A stretch of 64,000 nt of DNA from Amaurobius ferox. Taxonomy: Eukaryota; Arthropoda; Arachnida; Araneae; Amaurobiidae. Shown in pieces: positions 52,640 through 64,000 of the stretch. Each line of letters begins with the position of its first letter. Position 1 is the first letter of the stretch. Where the stretch lies: NCBI GenBank assembly GCA_951213105.1, contig OX578136.1:154049178-154113177 (forward strand), given 5' to 3'. Under the pieces are notes generated by a model that searched no databases, was not told the origin of the DNA, and worked only from the letters and a program-made list of their open reading frames with translations. Made by a program: the position numbers and the translations under genes.

Positions 52640-54190
52640 GAAAGTCATGTGCTGTCAACATCAGATTTTTACTTTCCTTATATACATAACGTATATAAGG
52701 AAAGTATTGTGACGGGGTCGAAAATTCGAATTCGAGTTTTCGACGGGAGAGCATGTTTCAAGCATCCCTGATCACGAATCGTACATTTTTGAAGTGATGT
52801 CTGTATGTGTGTGTGTGAAAGTATGTGTGTGTGTGTCAGTGAGTCTGTGGAGACGATAACTGACGAACGAATGGAACGTTTTGGTACAAAAATTTGGTAC
52901 AAAAATCACAATCCGTAAATACTGGAAGTCTATTGTTTTTATACTCAATCGAATGTTCAGAACCACCCTGAATTTTCGAGTGAAATTTTGAAAAAATTGT
53001 CAAAAAATCAAAACCGCTAATTAAGTTACGCAAATAGACATTTCTTATGTAATGTTTCATTAGAAAACGATAGACATAAATTTTAGAACGCTAACATGAA
53101 CTGTTCTCGAGATATTTCACATTTTTCAAAAAAATTATCAGAAAGTCATATAAAATAAAAAAAATATATTTCCTATTGAGAATCATGTTCACTTTTCATA
53201 TGTAATACCATGCGATAAATTGGGTGACATCATTCTCGTAGAACTACCTCGTTTTATTCATGGAAAAAGATACTTTGAGTAATACTTTTGTATTTGAACG
53301 CCAATAGTCATTTATCTGCTGAAGAATAACTTATTTCTCCGTCCATAACGCTTGGCGAGATTTTGGGGACGAATTTGGTGGAATGTTGCCAACTTGGCGA
53401 CATTTTGAATTGTTGCCAATTTAACAAAAATCTCGCCAAATGGATAAAAATGACTCTAAATCAATGAAAGTGACGACTAATTGAAGAACATTCAATATCT
53501 TGTTAAGAATATAAGTATCTACTATAAGAAAAACATTTTTTTAACTGTATATGTAGTAAATTCATTGCATTATATAAGGAAAGTCATGTGCTGCCCACAT
53601 CAGATTTTTTAAGCTGTAAAAGTAGTAAATTCATTACATTATATAAAGAAAGTCATGTGTTGCCCACATCAGATTTTTTAAGCTGTAAAAGTAGTAAATT
53701 CATTACATTATATAAAGAAAGTCATGTGTTGCCCACATCAGATTTTTTAATGTATTACGGAAAAGTTTAACAGTGTGATTATTACTTTCCTTATATACAT
53801 AGTATAATGTATAAAGAAAATATTGTGACGGGGGTCAAAAATTCGAATTCGAGTTTTCGACGGAAGAGCACGTTTCAAGCATCCCTGAACACGAATCAGG
53901 CGTTTGTGGTGATGTCTGTGTATGTCAGTGAATCTGTGGAGACAATATCTCACGAACGAATAAAGCGATTTTAACAAAATTTGGTACAAAAATCACAATC
54001 AGTGAATACTGAAAACTTATTGTTTTTACACATAATCGAATGTTCAGAACCCATCTAAATTTTGAAAAACTCATCAAAAAATTAAAACATTTAATAAAGT
54101 TACGTAAATATTAATTTCTTATATAATTTTTCATTTGAAAACGATTGACATAAACTTTAGAACGCTAGCATGAACCGTTCTCAAGGTATC
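52640..54190 (-). repeat. Family A copies, inverted
   Basis: A nearly full inverted copy runs from the hairpin at 52670-52705 through (GT)n, 'aactgttctcgagatattt' at 53100 and the GGCGA core at 53350-53440 to the left signature at 53590. A second, partial one follows from its own hairpin at 53783-53820 to 'ccgttctcaaggtatc' at 54190. Between them lie tandem copies of the left end (see 53550-53752). Confidence 0.8.
53550..53752. repeat. 69-bp tandem triplication of the family A left end
   Basis: About three units of 69 bp running 'gtaaattcattacattatat' ... 'gtgttgcccacatcagattt' ... 'aagctgtaaaagta'. The last two units are identical, so the expansion is recent. A similar doubling is visible at 7905-7990. 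Confidence 0.9.
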
Positions 54191-54944
54191 AGGTCAGCTT
54201 TAGGATTTTGACCGCCCCAATCCCTTCCCATTAATGTTTCGATTAATATTGGCAAGCTGCATTGAAATAGAAAAGCTGATAAATCTTATAAAGCTGATGA
54301 TTTAGTGAATTTTGGTCTAAATGCTTGTCAAAAGAATGGATTTTTTTATGGGGGGGGGGGGGGGGATTTAACTTCTTTCTTTTATTTTTCAGCTGTAAAC
54401 AAAAAAATGTGCAATATCTTAAGCACGAACGAAACACGCCATATATAGCGCCATATAAATATTGGCAGTCGACTTTAAATAATATAGAATGTGATGTGTC
54501 CAATGCATGACATTGCAGATTAACAAATTCTGTTATTTTTAGAAAAAATAACACAAATTAGACCGCTGAAGAATAGATATCACTGAAGATTAAGAGAACT
54601 TTTGGTGATACCTAGATAATTCAGCTTATCAAATTTCGAACAATTCTCTTCATTATTTAGATCTACCCCTCCTTGTGAAAAAATAAAGTTTAAAATAGCT
54701 CGAGAAAGGCTCTATAAAAAATTTTGTCCATGTATTTCCACTTAAAAGTACTTGCAAACCGACAGAAACCACATTATATGAAGTGGTATATTACCTCATG
54801 AGTTTAAAAACAACGCAGCTATTATTCATTTCTTTTTCACACATATTGAGCGCAGAACGTGCAAAGGAGTTTTGAATTTTATTGTAATATTTTTAACCCC
54901 CTCCCCCCCCCCATTAATGACCCTACCGCGCACATGGGGTGTAA
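54191..54944. other. Non-coding, nothing recognised
   Basis: Includes a G16 run at 54350-54365 and a short C tract near 54903-54912. No gene is supported. Confidence 0.4.
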
Positions 54945-56760
54945 GATTCTCCACACACATTCGCTCAGGGCGCGGTAGCCCATTGGTTAGCGCGCTGGAG
55001 TTGCACTCGGTAGGCCCGGGTTCGATTCCAGCCACTGCCAAAACTGCCGCCGTGTTCATGCGGAGTACGATCACGTTAAACATGTGGGTCCGAAAGTCCT
55101 TCCGAGAGGTTGGTGGTAGGGGAAGGAGGGTACGGTCCCTGTGGATGCCTCCCCCACTGGGTTCCGGTCAAAATTGGGTGGCACTTCCCGACCGTCCAAA
55201 CAGTTACCTTACACCTTTCTGGTAGGTCGGACGGTCTGGGTTTCAACAACAACACACATTCGCTCTTCCAATATTTAACGCGTTGGCACTCTAAGAGCCT
55301 CCACATGCATACGCTGTTTGAACTACCAAGGGTACACTCTATTAAAAGTATCACAGCGTATGTTGTTAGAACTATCACGCACATGCGCTGTTAGACTCAC
55401 AACCAGCTTGCGATGTAATATGGTTAAAGCGCATCCTCTGTTAGCTTTGACGCGCATGTTCAGAAAGAAATACCGCGCGCATGCGCTGTAGGAGCCTCCA
55501 CGCGCATTCGAAGTTCAATCCTTAATGCCTTTGCACTGGAAGAACCTCCACACGCATGCGTTGTAAGAGCCGTTTACACGCATGCTCTGAGCTTCAACGT
55601 ATGTGTGCTGTAAGAATTTTGAACTACAACGCACATTCGCTAAAAGACCCTCTAAGCGCATGTACTGTTCAATCACATGCTTATGCTGTTAGAACTCCCC
55701 CGAGCTGTTCAATTTCCAACGAGCATTTTCTGTAAGAACTTCCATGCATTCCAAAAATATACTCATGCGCATACGTTATAAGAGCCTCTAAGCACATGCC
55801 TTGTTGCAGGAACCATTCTCGCGCATGCGCTGTAGGTTTTAATGAGCGATGAATTCTCTCTCCGCACTCCAAGTCTTCCCACTCTGTTCAATCCTCAACG
55901 CGCATGCTCTGTAAGAATCTCCACGCGCATGCGCTGTAAAATAGATCCTCGCGCATGCGCTGTAGAATAGATCCTCGCGCATCCGCTGTGAGATCGCTCC
56001 TCGCACGTGCCCTGTTAGTACTGCCACGCGAGTGCGCTGTAAAAACTATCATGCGCGTATGTTGTAAGAACCATTCAAGAGCATGCACTGTAAGTTTTAA
56101 TGAGCATACGATGAATCCAAGTCTTCCCACCCTGTTCAATCCCCAACACACATGCGCTGTAACGAATCTCCACGCGCACGCGCTGTAAAATCACTCCTCG
56201 CGCATGCTCTGTAACAGTCTCAACGCGCATGCTCTGTAAGAGCCTCAACGCGCATGCTCTGTAACAGCCTCAACGCGCATGTTCTGTAAGAGTACTTCTC
56301 GCGCATGCGCTGTAAAATCGCTGCTCGCGCATGTCCTGTTAGAACTGCTCGTCCGCTGTAAAAATTATCATTCGCGTATGTTATAAGAACCATGCACGCG
56401 CATGCGCTGTAAGTTTTAATAAGCATGCCATGAATTCTCTTCCCGCGCTCCAAGTCTTCCCAGCCTGTTCAATCCTCAACGCACATGCTCTGTAAGATTG
56501 CTGCTCGTGCATGGCCTTTTAGAACTGCCACTCGTGTGCGCTGTAAAAATGTTTATGAACGTATGTTGTAAGAATCATTCACGCGCATGCGCTGTAAGTT
56601 TTAATGAGCTTGCGATGAATTCTCTCCCAGCGCTCCAAATCTTTCTACCCTTTTCAATCCTCAACGCGTATGCTCTGTAAGAGCCTCTACGCGCATGCGC
56701 TGTAAGAATCTCCACGCGAATGCATTAAAAGAGCCCCCATACGCGCATGCGCCATTTGTA
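54945..56760. repeat. Higher-order repeat built on CGCGCATGCGC
   Basis: A ~25-30-bp unit of the type 'ctccacgcgcatgcgctgta' plus 'agag' repeats dozens of times with variation. At least nine units hold the perfect palindrome CGCGCATGCGC. From 55836 a longer block ('gttttaatgagc...gatgaattctct...ccaagtcttcccac...tgttcaatcctcaacg') recurs at about 56093, 56412 and 56597, so short units are organised in larger periods of about 185-320 bp. The array starts just left of the SINE at 54967, whose target duplication is itself an array unit. Open frames inside it are by-products. Confidence 0.92.
54967..55251 (+). mobile_element. SINE-A copy, young and full length
   Basis: Intact A box (TAGCCCATTGG) and B box (GGTTCGATTCC). 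14-bp target duplication ACACACATTCGCTC at 54953-54966 and 55252-55265. Nearly identical to 2300-2588. Confidence 0.95.
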
Positions 56761-57692
56761 TTATGTTTTCAATTAAGCAAGGATCATCGAAAGTATAATA
56801 CTAATAATTTCAATCATCAAGAATGATTTCTTTCGAAGTTTTTTTACGCCCCGAAAGGAATATGGGTGAAAAAGAGGTTCACTTATATTGAAACCTAACC
56901 AAACCACCTCTTGATTGGATATCGGTATAAAAACGCAATCTTGTATTAAAGAACCTTGCGTGCTTATACCTGCGAATGATAAGTTTACAGTAAAATGCTA
57001 TTTAGTTTTAATTTATGATTTATGCACATATTTCGGTTGTCTTAAAATCTGTAGTGGTAAGTGATTTGATACAATGGGTCCTTTATTACAGTTATCTTTA
57101 TTTTATTTGGTTTATCTTTATTTTATGTTTATTATAGCTGGGCGGGCCTCGAGTTGACCAATTCTGCTCTAGAAGCATATTTCTGTGCACGTCATTGGAA
57201 GCATAGTATAGAAAAAAAATCGATGCTGAAAGTACATACATAAAATGCAAGATATTAAAAGTACCAATTAAATAGAACATAATTTCAATTATACTGAAAA
57301 GTGGAAATAATTTTGAAAAGTTAAGAAATTTAGACGCATTCTACTTACAGCAAAGAACAACGGATTTTTGTGGTTCTTCAGATTTTTTTTACCTTTCCTA
57401 TAGAAAACGCGAAAAATATGAAGATTAGAGTTTTACCTGAGAGACGGTTAAGAAAATAAATGTTAATTGATTTCGAAATTTTTGTCATTTCTGATCAAAT
57501 TGGTGACAAGTTTGGAGACCTTTCATACAGCACGGAACACACGGGGGTATTAGCGTAGGAAAAGACGGTGTGGAAATAAAATGATTGACGGTTAACGAGT
57601 GGAATGCCAAGCAGAAATAGCCAATCAGAGACAGGAGTTTGACACCTTTTCGTCAGAACCACACGCAGAATGAGAGTAACAATGTTACCCTT
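56761..57692. other. Non-coding, nothing recognised
   Basis: Unique-looking sequence of mixed composition without supported genes or elements. Confidence 0.4.
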
Positions 57693-57707
57693 GGATATTT
57701 AGTACTG

Positions 57708-57749
57708 TTGCTGTTGTTGAGACCCAGACCGTCCGACCTACCAGAAAGG
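57708..57749 (-). mobile_element. 42-bp SINE-A micro-insertion
   Basis: Only the extreme 3' end and tail of SINE-A ('ttgctgttgttgagaccc' to 'ccagaaaggg'). The 15-bp repeats GGATATTTAGTACTG (57693-57707) and GGATATTTAATACTG (57750-57764) flank it, differing by one base. Confidence 0.9.
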
Positions 57750-57959
57750 GGATATTTAATACTGTGAAAAATCCGAAGACTCGATCTATTCTTTAGGATA
57801 CGATGGGCACGATGCTCCCATAAGGGAGGCTAAGAGGGCATCCCCCCCTCCGGATATTCATATAGATACTAGGATATTTAGGATATTCAAGGTCACATAT
57901 AAGGGCATCAAGCTAGTCAACGTTGTACGTCTTATTCTTGAGTTTGCTCCAAGTTCTAC

Positions 57960-59750
57960 GTGCGCCCATGACCCCATCGTTCTTTTGAAACATTGGTGAT
58001 GGCCGCCCTACACGTGGTGTTTGCAACTATTTCCACGATCCAGCTCGCCTAACTTCGATGGCATGATTGCTACCATTGTTCATACTATTTCCCCATTTAC
58101 ATGGGATGTTTCCTCTCCTATCATCCATTTAAGTTTTGAAAGGGACCTACTTCTTGACCAACTTAAATTGGCTGTTATTATTCCAGTTTGTAAGAAAGGT
58201 GACAAAAATAATCTCTATAATTACAGGCCTATTTCCCTTTTGTATATTTTTACTAAAACTATTGAGAAAAATTACAAAGAAAAGATTGAGTATTTGAACT
58301 CCATAAATTTTTTCAGTTCTTGCAAATTTGAGTTTCCCGCAAATAAAAGTACTGAAGATGCTTTAATGAAATTTCTTGGTGAAATCAATGACGGTTTAAA
58401 TGCTGGCCATAGGGTTATTGGTGTGTTTTTGGATATCAAGAAAGCCTTTGATTATATTGATCATAATATCTTGCTGTATAAATTGCAGAGGATTGGCTTT
58501 CAGGACATTGAGCTGGATTGGTTCAGATCTTACTTCAATGGACATGAGCAATTAGAATTGGTTCTGCTATAAGTAAAAAAAGTTAGTTAAACAGGGTGTT
58601 TTCAAGCGTTCGGTCCTGGGTTCAATCTTGTTTCTTGTCTTTTTTAATGACCTCTCTTCATTTAATTTTAATGGGACTTTGTTTGCTTTTGCTGATGATA
58701 TTGCTTTACCTTATCATGGGCTTACAAATCCTGATGTTTTGAGAAATAGGGAAGGCGATTTGGCTGCTATTAGACAATGGTTCTGTGTTAATAATATTGT
58801 TCTCAATGTCAAAAAATCTAGATTTATTTGTTTTGTCTTGTCCAAAAAATTTTTATTTAGCTTTGTGTTAAAATATTATGCTTGTTGTTATCCAGATAGT
58901 ACTTGCAATTGTGAAGCTATTGAGCAGATGAGTAGCTTTAAATACCTTGGTATTACCATCGATGACTTGCAATCTTGGAATCTTCTTATTACAGGTCTTA
59001 GTAAATAATTAAAGTTAAATATCGGAAAATTTTATTTTCTACCCCAGTTTTGTCCTCCTGATGTTCTTAGATTTCTTTATTACTTCTTAATTCACTCTCG
59101 GATTCAGTATGGCATAACCTGCCTTGTCTGAATACCCTTTGTCCTGTTATCTTACTTTAAAAATTATTTACTAGGATTGTCTTATGTAAGCCTCGTGAGA
59201 CACCATCCTTTCTTCTTTCCCTCAATTCTATGATTATGCCATTTAGGCATTTTCATGTTTACAAAGATCTTAATATGATTCATAGAAATAAGAATGCGGG
59301 TGGTAGTCAAAGTGTAACTTCGGGCTAAGGCGGAGTATTATCAAACCTCCTCGAGCTGCAATTCTACTAAGTTTCAGAAATTTTATCTCTTTTTAGCTTC
59401 TAGAGTTTACAATCTTCTGCCTCAATTTTTAAAAGCATTATTACCTATCGTTCCTTTTCCAGGGCTATCATAAACTGGTTATTTACTTATGATTCAGTTG
59501 AAATTGAGAATTTTTTTCGTATTGATAGCTAATTTTCTACTACTTTTACTGTCATCTTTATCTTTTTATTGGCTATGTTTATCTTTTCAGATGCTATATG
59601 ATATAACGATTTATTGTAATTGTTTTATCTGTAACTGTTTTTATGTCATTTGATGCTGTGTTTATCCATCTTCTTCTATAAGGTTATTTTTTAAGATTAG
59701 GTATTCATGGATCTCCTTACTTTTGAATATTAAATAAAAATATAGTTGTC
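57960..59750 (+). pseudogene. LINE reverse transcriptase (decayed)
   Basis: Reverse transcriptase copies the element RNA at a nicked target. The frame 58021-58572 shows 'LKLAVIIPVCKKGDKNN', NYRPISLLYIFTK, 'GVFLDIKKAFDYIDHNILL' (first catalytic Asp) and LQRIGFQDIELDWFRSYF. After a frame change near 58570 come QGS-like sequence, 'FLVFFNDLSSF' and FAFADDIALPYHG, the FADD catalytic box, then 'LNVKKSRFICFVLSK' and 'FKYLGITIDD'. Further eroded frames to about 59530 retain 'HSRIQYGI', the thumb/linker of CR1/Jockey-type LINEs. Endonuclease and ORF1 are not visible. Multiple frame changes show it is inactive. Confidence 0.88.
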
Positions 59751-60060
59751 GTTCGTTGTGCTAGAGCAATTCATTGTTACTTGCTCTGTCAGATACACAT
59801 TTGGAGCGATATACTGAAAACTATCATATTTTGGCATTCTTTTCCCAGGAACGCGAGAATGAAAAATAATAGTATCCACTCTTTTATCTAGGAACAAATT
59901 GTTAACATTCAGTTGATGTCTTTGTACTACTTTTAACTTATGAAAATCCGACTGCTCGCGCCTATTTTATATACGACCTTGTTGATTTAAATACCGTCCC
60001 TAAAATGTGCCGCCCTAAGCAAGTGCTTGCTTTGCTGGTGCCTTAAGCCGGGACTGCGAG

Positions 60061-61103
60061 ATATTGCACAGTTTTCAAATAAATTTATCAAAAAAATCAC
60101 ATAAAATTCATAAAGTATTAACTATTGTGAAATCTGTTCACTTTCATATGTAATATTATGCGATAAATGTATTATCATCATTCTCGTAGATCTAGCTCGT
60201 TCCATTCACAGAAGAAGACGCTTTCGGGTAATAGCATTCAAATTTGACGCCATTTGTTGTTTATCTACCTACTATTAGAATAACCTATTTCTGCATCCAC
60301 AATACTTAACGAAATTAGACGACGAATTTTGCGGAATTTCGCCAAATTGGCGAGTGTTTAAATGCCGCAAGTTGATAAAAATGTCGCCAAATTGATAAGA
60401 ATGAAGCTAAATCATTGAAAATGACAATTGATGAAAATTGATTAATTTTGTAAGAACATAAGAATAACCTAATTCTCAGTCTGTAATGCATGGAATTCTG
60501 TCGACAAATTTTGGCGTCATATCGCCAACTTAGCGACTTTCTTAAATGTTGCCAAATTGATAAAAATGTTATCAAATTTATAAAAAGTTTACCAAATTGG
60601 CGAAAATGTTGCCAAATTGATTAAAATGTTATTAAATTGATAGAAATGACGCCAAATGGAATACAATGTTTTGCAAATTTTTAATTCCGTCATATGATAG
60701 GCATACTTTTTATTATATAAGAAATGTTTTTCCAAATATCGCCAACTTGGCAATATTTAGCCCCACATTGACGAAAATATCGTCAAAATTGCAAAAATGA
60801 CGCCAAGGTAATGATAATGACTCCTAGTTGATGAATTTATTATTAAAATATTTAAATATATGGGTTATATTGCTTATTAAGGATGATATCAATATCGATA
60901 ATCGTTAATTTAGAGTTACGTAAAGTATAAGTCAATTGGGTACTAAATAGTTTTACATGTTTTCATCCGAAAAAGCTCCCAATGTACAATTTAACATTAC
61001 AAACACCGTGTCGTTAATTTTTTCATCCCTTTTGTACCGTAAAATAAGTCAATTCATTACATTATATAAGGAAAGGCATGTGCTGCCCACATCAGATTTT
61101 TTC
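60061..61103 (-). repeat. Family A relic, expanded GGCGA/TCGCC core
   Basis: Begins 'gagatattgcacagttttc', contains the core phrases 'cgccaaattgg' and 'gttgccaaattgataaaaat' repeated many times (60330-60830) and ends with the left signature reversed ('gtgctgcccacatcagattt', 61080-61100). The core is longer than in other copies, so it has expanded or several relics are merged. Confidence 0.65.
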
Positions 61104-61984
61104 TTTTGGCATATCGTTTGCACTAAATAAACAAAACGCACCCGCAGAAAAAGAATATCCAGTATAATTTTCCTCAACAATAAAAGATATTTGAATATAA
61201 TGTTGCCGTTCGTGCATAGCAGATTTATTTGGTAATTTCAACACCTATACCCTCTAGAATTTGATACAACTTATTTTAAGCAGGATTGTCCTAGATTTGA
61301 TAATGCACCCACTGGCAAACAAGACTAAATAATACAATCATTGACCGAACAGTTTACCCGAGCACCTAACTTTTCAACAACTCCAAATTATAACCCGACC
61401 ATCAACTTCACGGACTTTTTAAACCAGTATTGTAAAGGAAGGCAGGGTACGTAAGCTTTTATCTAAAAATTCACACTTATTTCTAAACTGCGAGCTTGGA
61501 TTGTGTTCATTCATGCTATTTTTACTTCAATATTTTTCTGGGGGAAAATCTCATTCCAATACTATTTAAAGAAGATTAACAACAACAACACAAAAAAACC
61601 TTAATTACTTTCAAATTTCTGTGGGTGCCACCCACAGAAAGAAATCTGTGGGAGCAAGTTGCACCCATGAGTTCCGACGTCACTGTAGGGCGTTCACTTA
61701 CAATTTCTATCTCTGGCACACACTCATCTAATTAATTTTACATCGGCGTGCGCAACGCCATCTCTCGTTATAAATTGCAACAGCTCATGCGGTTACATTC
61801 TCCCGGTGTTGCAATGTTTACATTCAAATATTCGAATATACTGAAATACACTAAATACATATACTACATGTTATATCCATTTACATTATAAGCAAGTAAT
61901 TTAAATTGAAAATAAATTTAACATCATACAATAACTCAACACTTAAAAACACAATTCTTGAATTTAGAAATTACATTTAAACAT
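61104..61984. other. Non-coding; short CAA-tail scar
   Basis: At 61566-61590 'aaagaagattaacaacaaca' looks like the last bases of a LINE or SINE with CAA tail, without a recognisable body. A palindromic 'gtgggtgccacccac' lies near 61622. No gene is visible; it may include the LTR of the BEL/Pao element at 61985-64000. Confidence 0.4.
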
Positions 61985-64000
61985 AGTGAACATGTAAAAA
62001 CCTCAAATATAATACAAGTGATATACATATATATGCAATACATTTGAACAAATTTCCGCAATGGCTCTTTTTAAAATACCATTTGCGGTTTGAACCTTTA
62101 CAACTCTTATTTTATTGTCCAATCCTGGAAACAATTCTATGACTCTTCCTAACAGCCATTTACAGGTAGGCAAATTGTCCTCCTTAAGGGTGAGCGTCAG
62201 TAAATTTTCTGCCCTATCCGCGCTTTGTTAACTTTCGCGGCACACATATTTCGCCGAAATTCTGCTCAAACTGTTGCGAAGTATTTTCTTATAGATAAAA
62301 TGCTATGCTTAGATTATATTAAAACTAAATTTAATACCCAATAAAACATAGAATATATGTTTTATTTTAGTTTAAAATATTTTTGGTGCTGCCATCTGTT
62401 GTCGTAATTTAATTCATACCGACTATTTTTATTTTTTAATGAGCATTTTTAAATGTCTATTCCTTCTAATACGCTATTCAATACAACAGCAGATCATATA
62501 TAATGCCATAATCACGGAAACGTAATTGGACTTGGACTTGAAGACAAAGGAATTTGAAGATAAAACTGCAGTCCTCAGTGATGTACATTCAGATCCTTTA
62601 TCAAATTTATAGAATGATAAATCACCTTTCCGTGATTGTGGCATTATTATATATGATCTGTTGTTGTATTTAACACTGTATTAGAAGGAGTAGATATTTA
62701 AAAATGTTCATTAAAAAATAAAAATAATCTGTATGAATTAAATTTCGACAACAGATGGCAGCACCAAAAATATTTTGGATTAAAATAAAAAATATATTCT
62801 ATCTTTTTTGGGGCATTAAATTTAGTTTTAATATAATCTAAGCATTGCATTTTATCTTTCAGAAAATATTTCGCAACTGTGCGAGCAGAATTTCGGCGAA
62901 ATATGTGTGCCGCGAAAGTTAACAAAGCGCGGATAGGGCAGAAAATTTACTGACGCTCACCCTTAAGTAGAACAAGATTACCAATTTTCACATTATCCTT
63001 TTCGAACATCCATTTTGAGCGTTGCTGTAAGTTTTTTAAATAATATCTTTTCCACCTTTTCCAGATGCATTGCACCATTTTGGTGGTTCTCTTCCATCTG
63101 CTGAGAGGAAGGTAAAGGACTGATCGGCCGAGAATTTAGAATACCCTCGATCTGAGTTGTAATTGTGACAAACTCTTCATAAGTGAATTTAGGACTCCCC
63201 ATTTCGCGTTTCAGGTGATACTTACAGATATTTAAGATTTTGCACCCGCCTCCCAAAGCCCGCCAAAATTCGGAGCCCTTGGGGGTAGGACCTTCCAGTC
63301 AATACCTTCAGATGCAAGATATCCAGCCAAATTTTCATCAGGATTATGTACAAGACTATGCAATTTTTTAATTTCTGGATTAGCCCCAACAAAATTGGTT
63401 GCATTGTCTATAAACAATTTAGCACTTTTATCACGTCTACTAAAAAATCTCTTCAAACTGGCGATAAAAGACTCCGAGGCTAAATCAGAGACAATCTCTA
63501 AATGAACAGCACGAGTCACCATACATATAAAAATGGATACATAAATTTTATTGCATATTACCTTTCTTTGATTCCTGTACCTTACATAGAAAGGGCCACA
63601 AAATCAACTCCTGTGTAATTAAAAGTGTTAGTACAGGAGTAACTCTTTCTTAAGGCAAATTACCCATAATTTGTTCTGACAAAATGGGTTTATGTGTAAA
63701 GCATATTATACACACGTGACTTACCTTTCTTCACAAAGTTCTGCTGCTCAATGGCCAGAAGGCTCGTCTAACAAAACACAAAAGAGATTGAGGACCAATA
63801 TGAAAATTTTTGATATGATAATATCTAATAATTATTAGGGTTAACTTATGTTTATTGGGTAGGACAATTGGATGTTTTTGGGCAAATGTTAGATTGGAGT
63901 TGCTAAGGCGACCTCCAACACGAAGGATATGTTTGTCATCCAGGAATGGATTTAGGACTTTAAGGGACTATTGCTGGACACTGATTTTCTCCCCTGGAGT
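61985..64000 (-). pseudogene. BEL/Pao retrotransposon pol: integrase to C-terminus (runs off the window)
   Basis: Integrase inserts the element DNA. Reading the minus strand from the window edge, the order is a pre-integrase zinc-binding region ('DDKHILRVGGRL', 'QKHPIVLPNKHKLT', 'CIICFTHKPILSEQIMGNL'), 'NYTGVDFVA', the integrase core (MVTRAVHLEIVSD, 'SLKRFFSRR', 'LFIDNATNFVGAN', 'PPRAPNFGGLWEAG', ILNSRPISPL) and a C-terminal DUF5641-like domain ('LQQRSKWMFEK', 'NLVLLKEDNLP', KWLLGRVIELFPG) ending near 61990. There are frame changes at about 63240 and 63100, a short deletion after ILNSRPISPL, and a 775-bp MITE inside the last domain, so it is inactive. The family is well supported; the individual clade is not. 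Confidence 0.92.
62188..62962. mobile_element. Foldback MITE, 775 bp, second copy, inside BEL/Pao pol
   Basis: Same ends, inverted arms and length as 34476-35250, in opposite orientation. TTAA at 62184-62187 and 62963-62966. Collapsing the element and one TTAA restores the reading from LVLL-K to KEDNLP in the BEL/Pao C-terminal domain, which proves that a single host TTAA was duplicated. Confidence 0.95.

Noticed and set aside
55681..56680. Several open frames of 60-90 codons across 55.7-56.7 kb
   Set aside because: All are readings of the CGCGCATGCGC-type higher-order repeat in different frames.

Overview
The window is eukaryotic repeat-rich DNA, not bacterial: it is AT-rich, carries no operons, and almost every recognisable segment belongs to a transposable element, a SINE or a tandem repeat. 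The element set (Tc1-like and mariner transposons, BEL/Pao and Gypsy LTR elements, RNase H-bearing LINEs, tRNA-derived SINEs with CAA tails, TTAA foldback MITEs) fits a large arthropod genome. A chelicerate such as a spider is my best guess, but this is inference without a database search. Only two segments could be host protein-coding: an acidic ORF at 28026-28448 and a possible single exon at 35422-35586. I recognise neither.

Layout. 1-10.6 kb: dispersed repeat families A and B, SINE-A copies, microsatellites and a mariner stub. 10.6-12.4 kb: a 5'-truncated LINE, then a 457-bp miniature LTR element (TRIM-like) whose two LTRs each enclose a tRNA-like Pol III promoter module. 13.3-14.5 kb: a GTCAC/GTGAC-rich patch and a 22-bp minisatellite. 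14.7-20.2 kb: an internally deleted Gypsy-type element on the minus strand. 22.1-27.7 kb: a second LTR element with 5-bp target duplication, fragments of gag, no pol and an unrecognised 306-codon ORF. 28-37.6 kb: the acidic ORF, family B and D repeats, a 775-bp TTAA foldback MITE, the candidate exon and a 5S rRNA-SINE chimera. 39.4-40.4 kb: a TA-flanked foldback MITE. 40.4-43.9 kb: a 27-bp minisatellite with embedded SINEs. 45.4-51.5 kb: a Tc1-like element broken by at least three insertions, one of them a LINE-type element with ORF1 only. 52-54.2 kb: a transposase fragment and family A. 54.9-56.8 kb: a higher-order repeat built on the palindrome CGCGCATGCGC. 58-59.8 kb: a decayed LINE reverse transcriptase. 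62-64 kb: the 3' end of a BEL/Pao element with a second 775-bp MITE inserted in its coding region.

How the parts relate. SINE-A, SINE-B and the LINE at 10641 all end in (CAA)n, and SINE-B and the LINE also share the bases just before the tail, so the LINE family is the likely provider of reverse transcriptase for both SINEs. Insertions can be ordered in several places because target duplications and uninterrupted copies are present in the same window. Two elements stand out: the TRIM with tRNA-like modules in both LTRs, and the SINE that lost its tRNA B box but carries a nearly complete 5S rRNA gene at its front, with target duplications that bracket the whole chimera.
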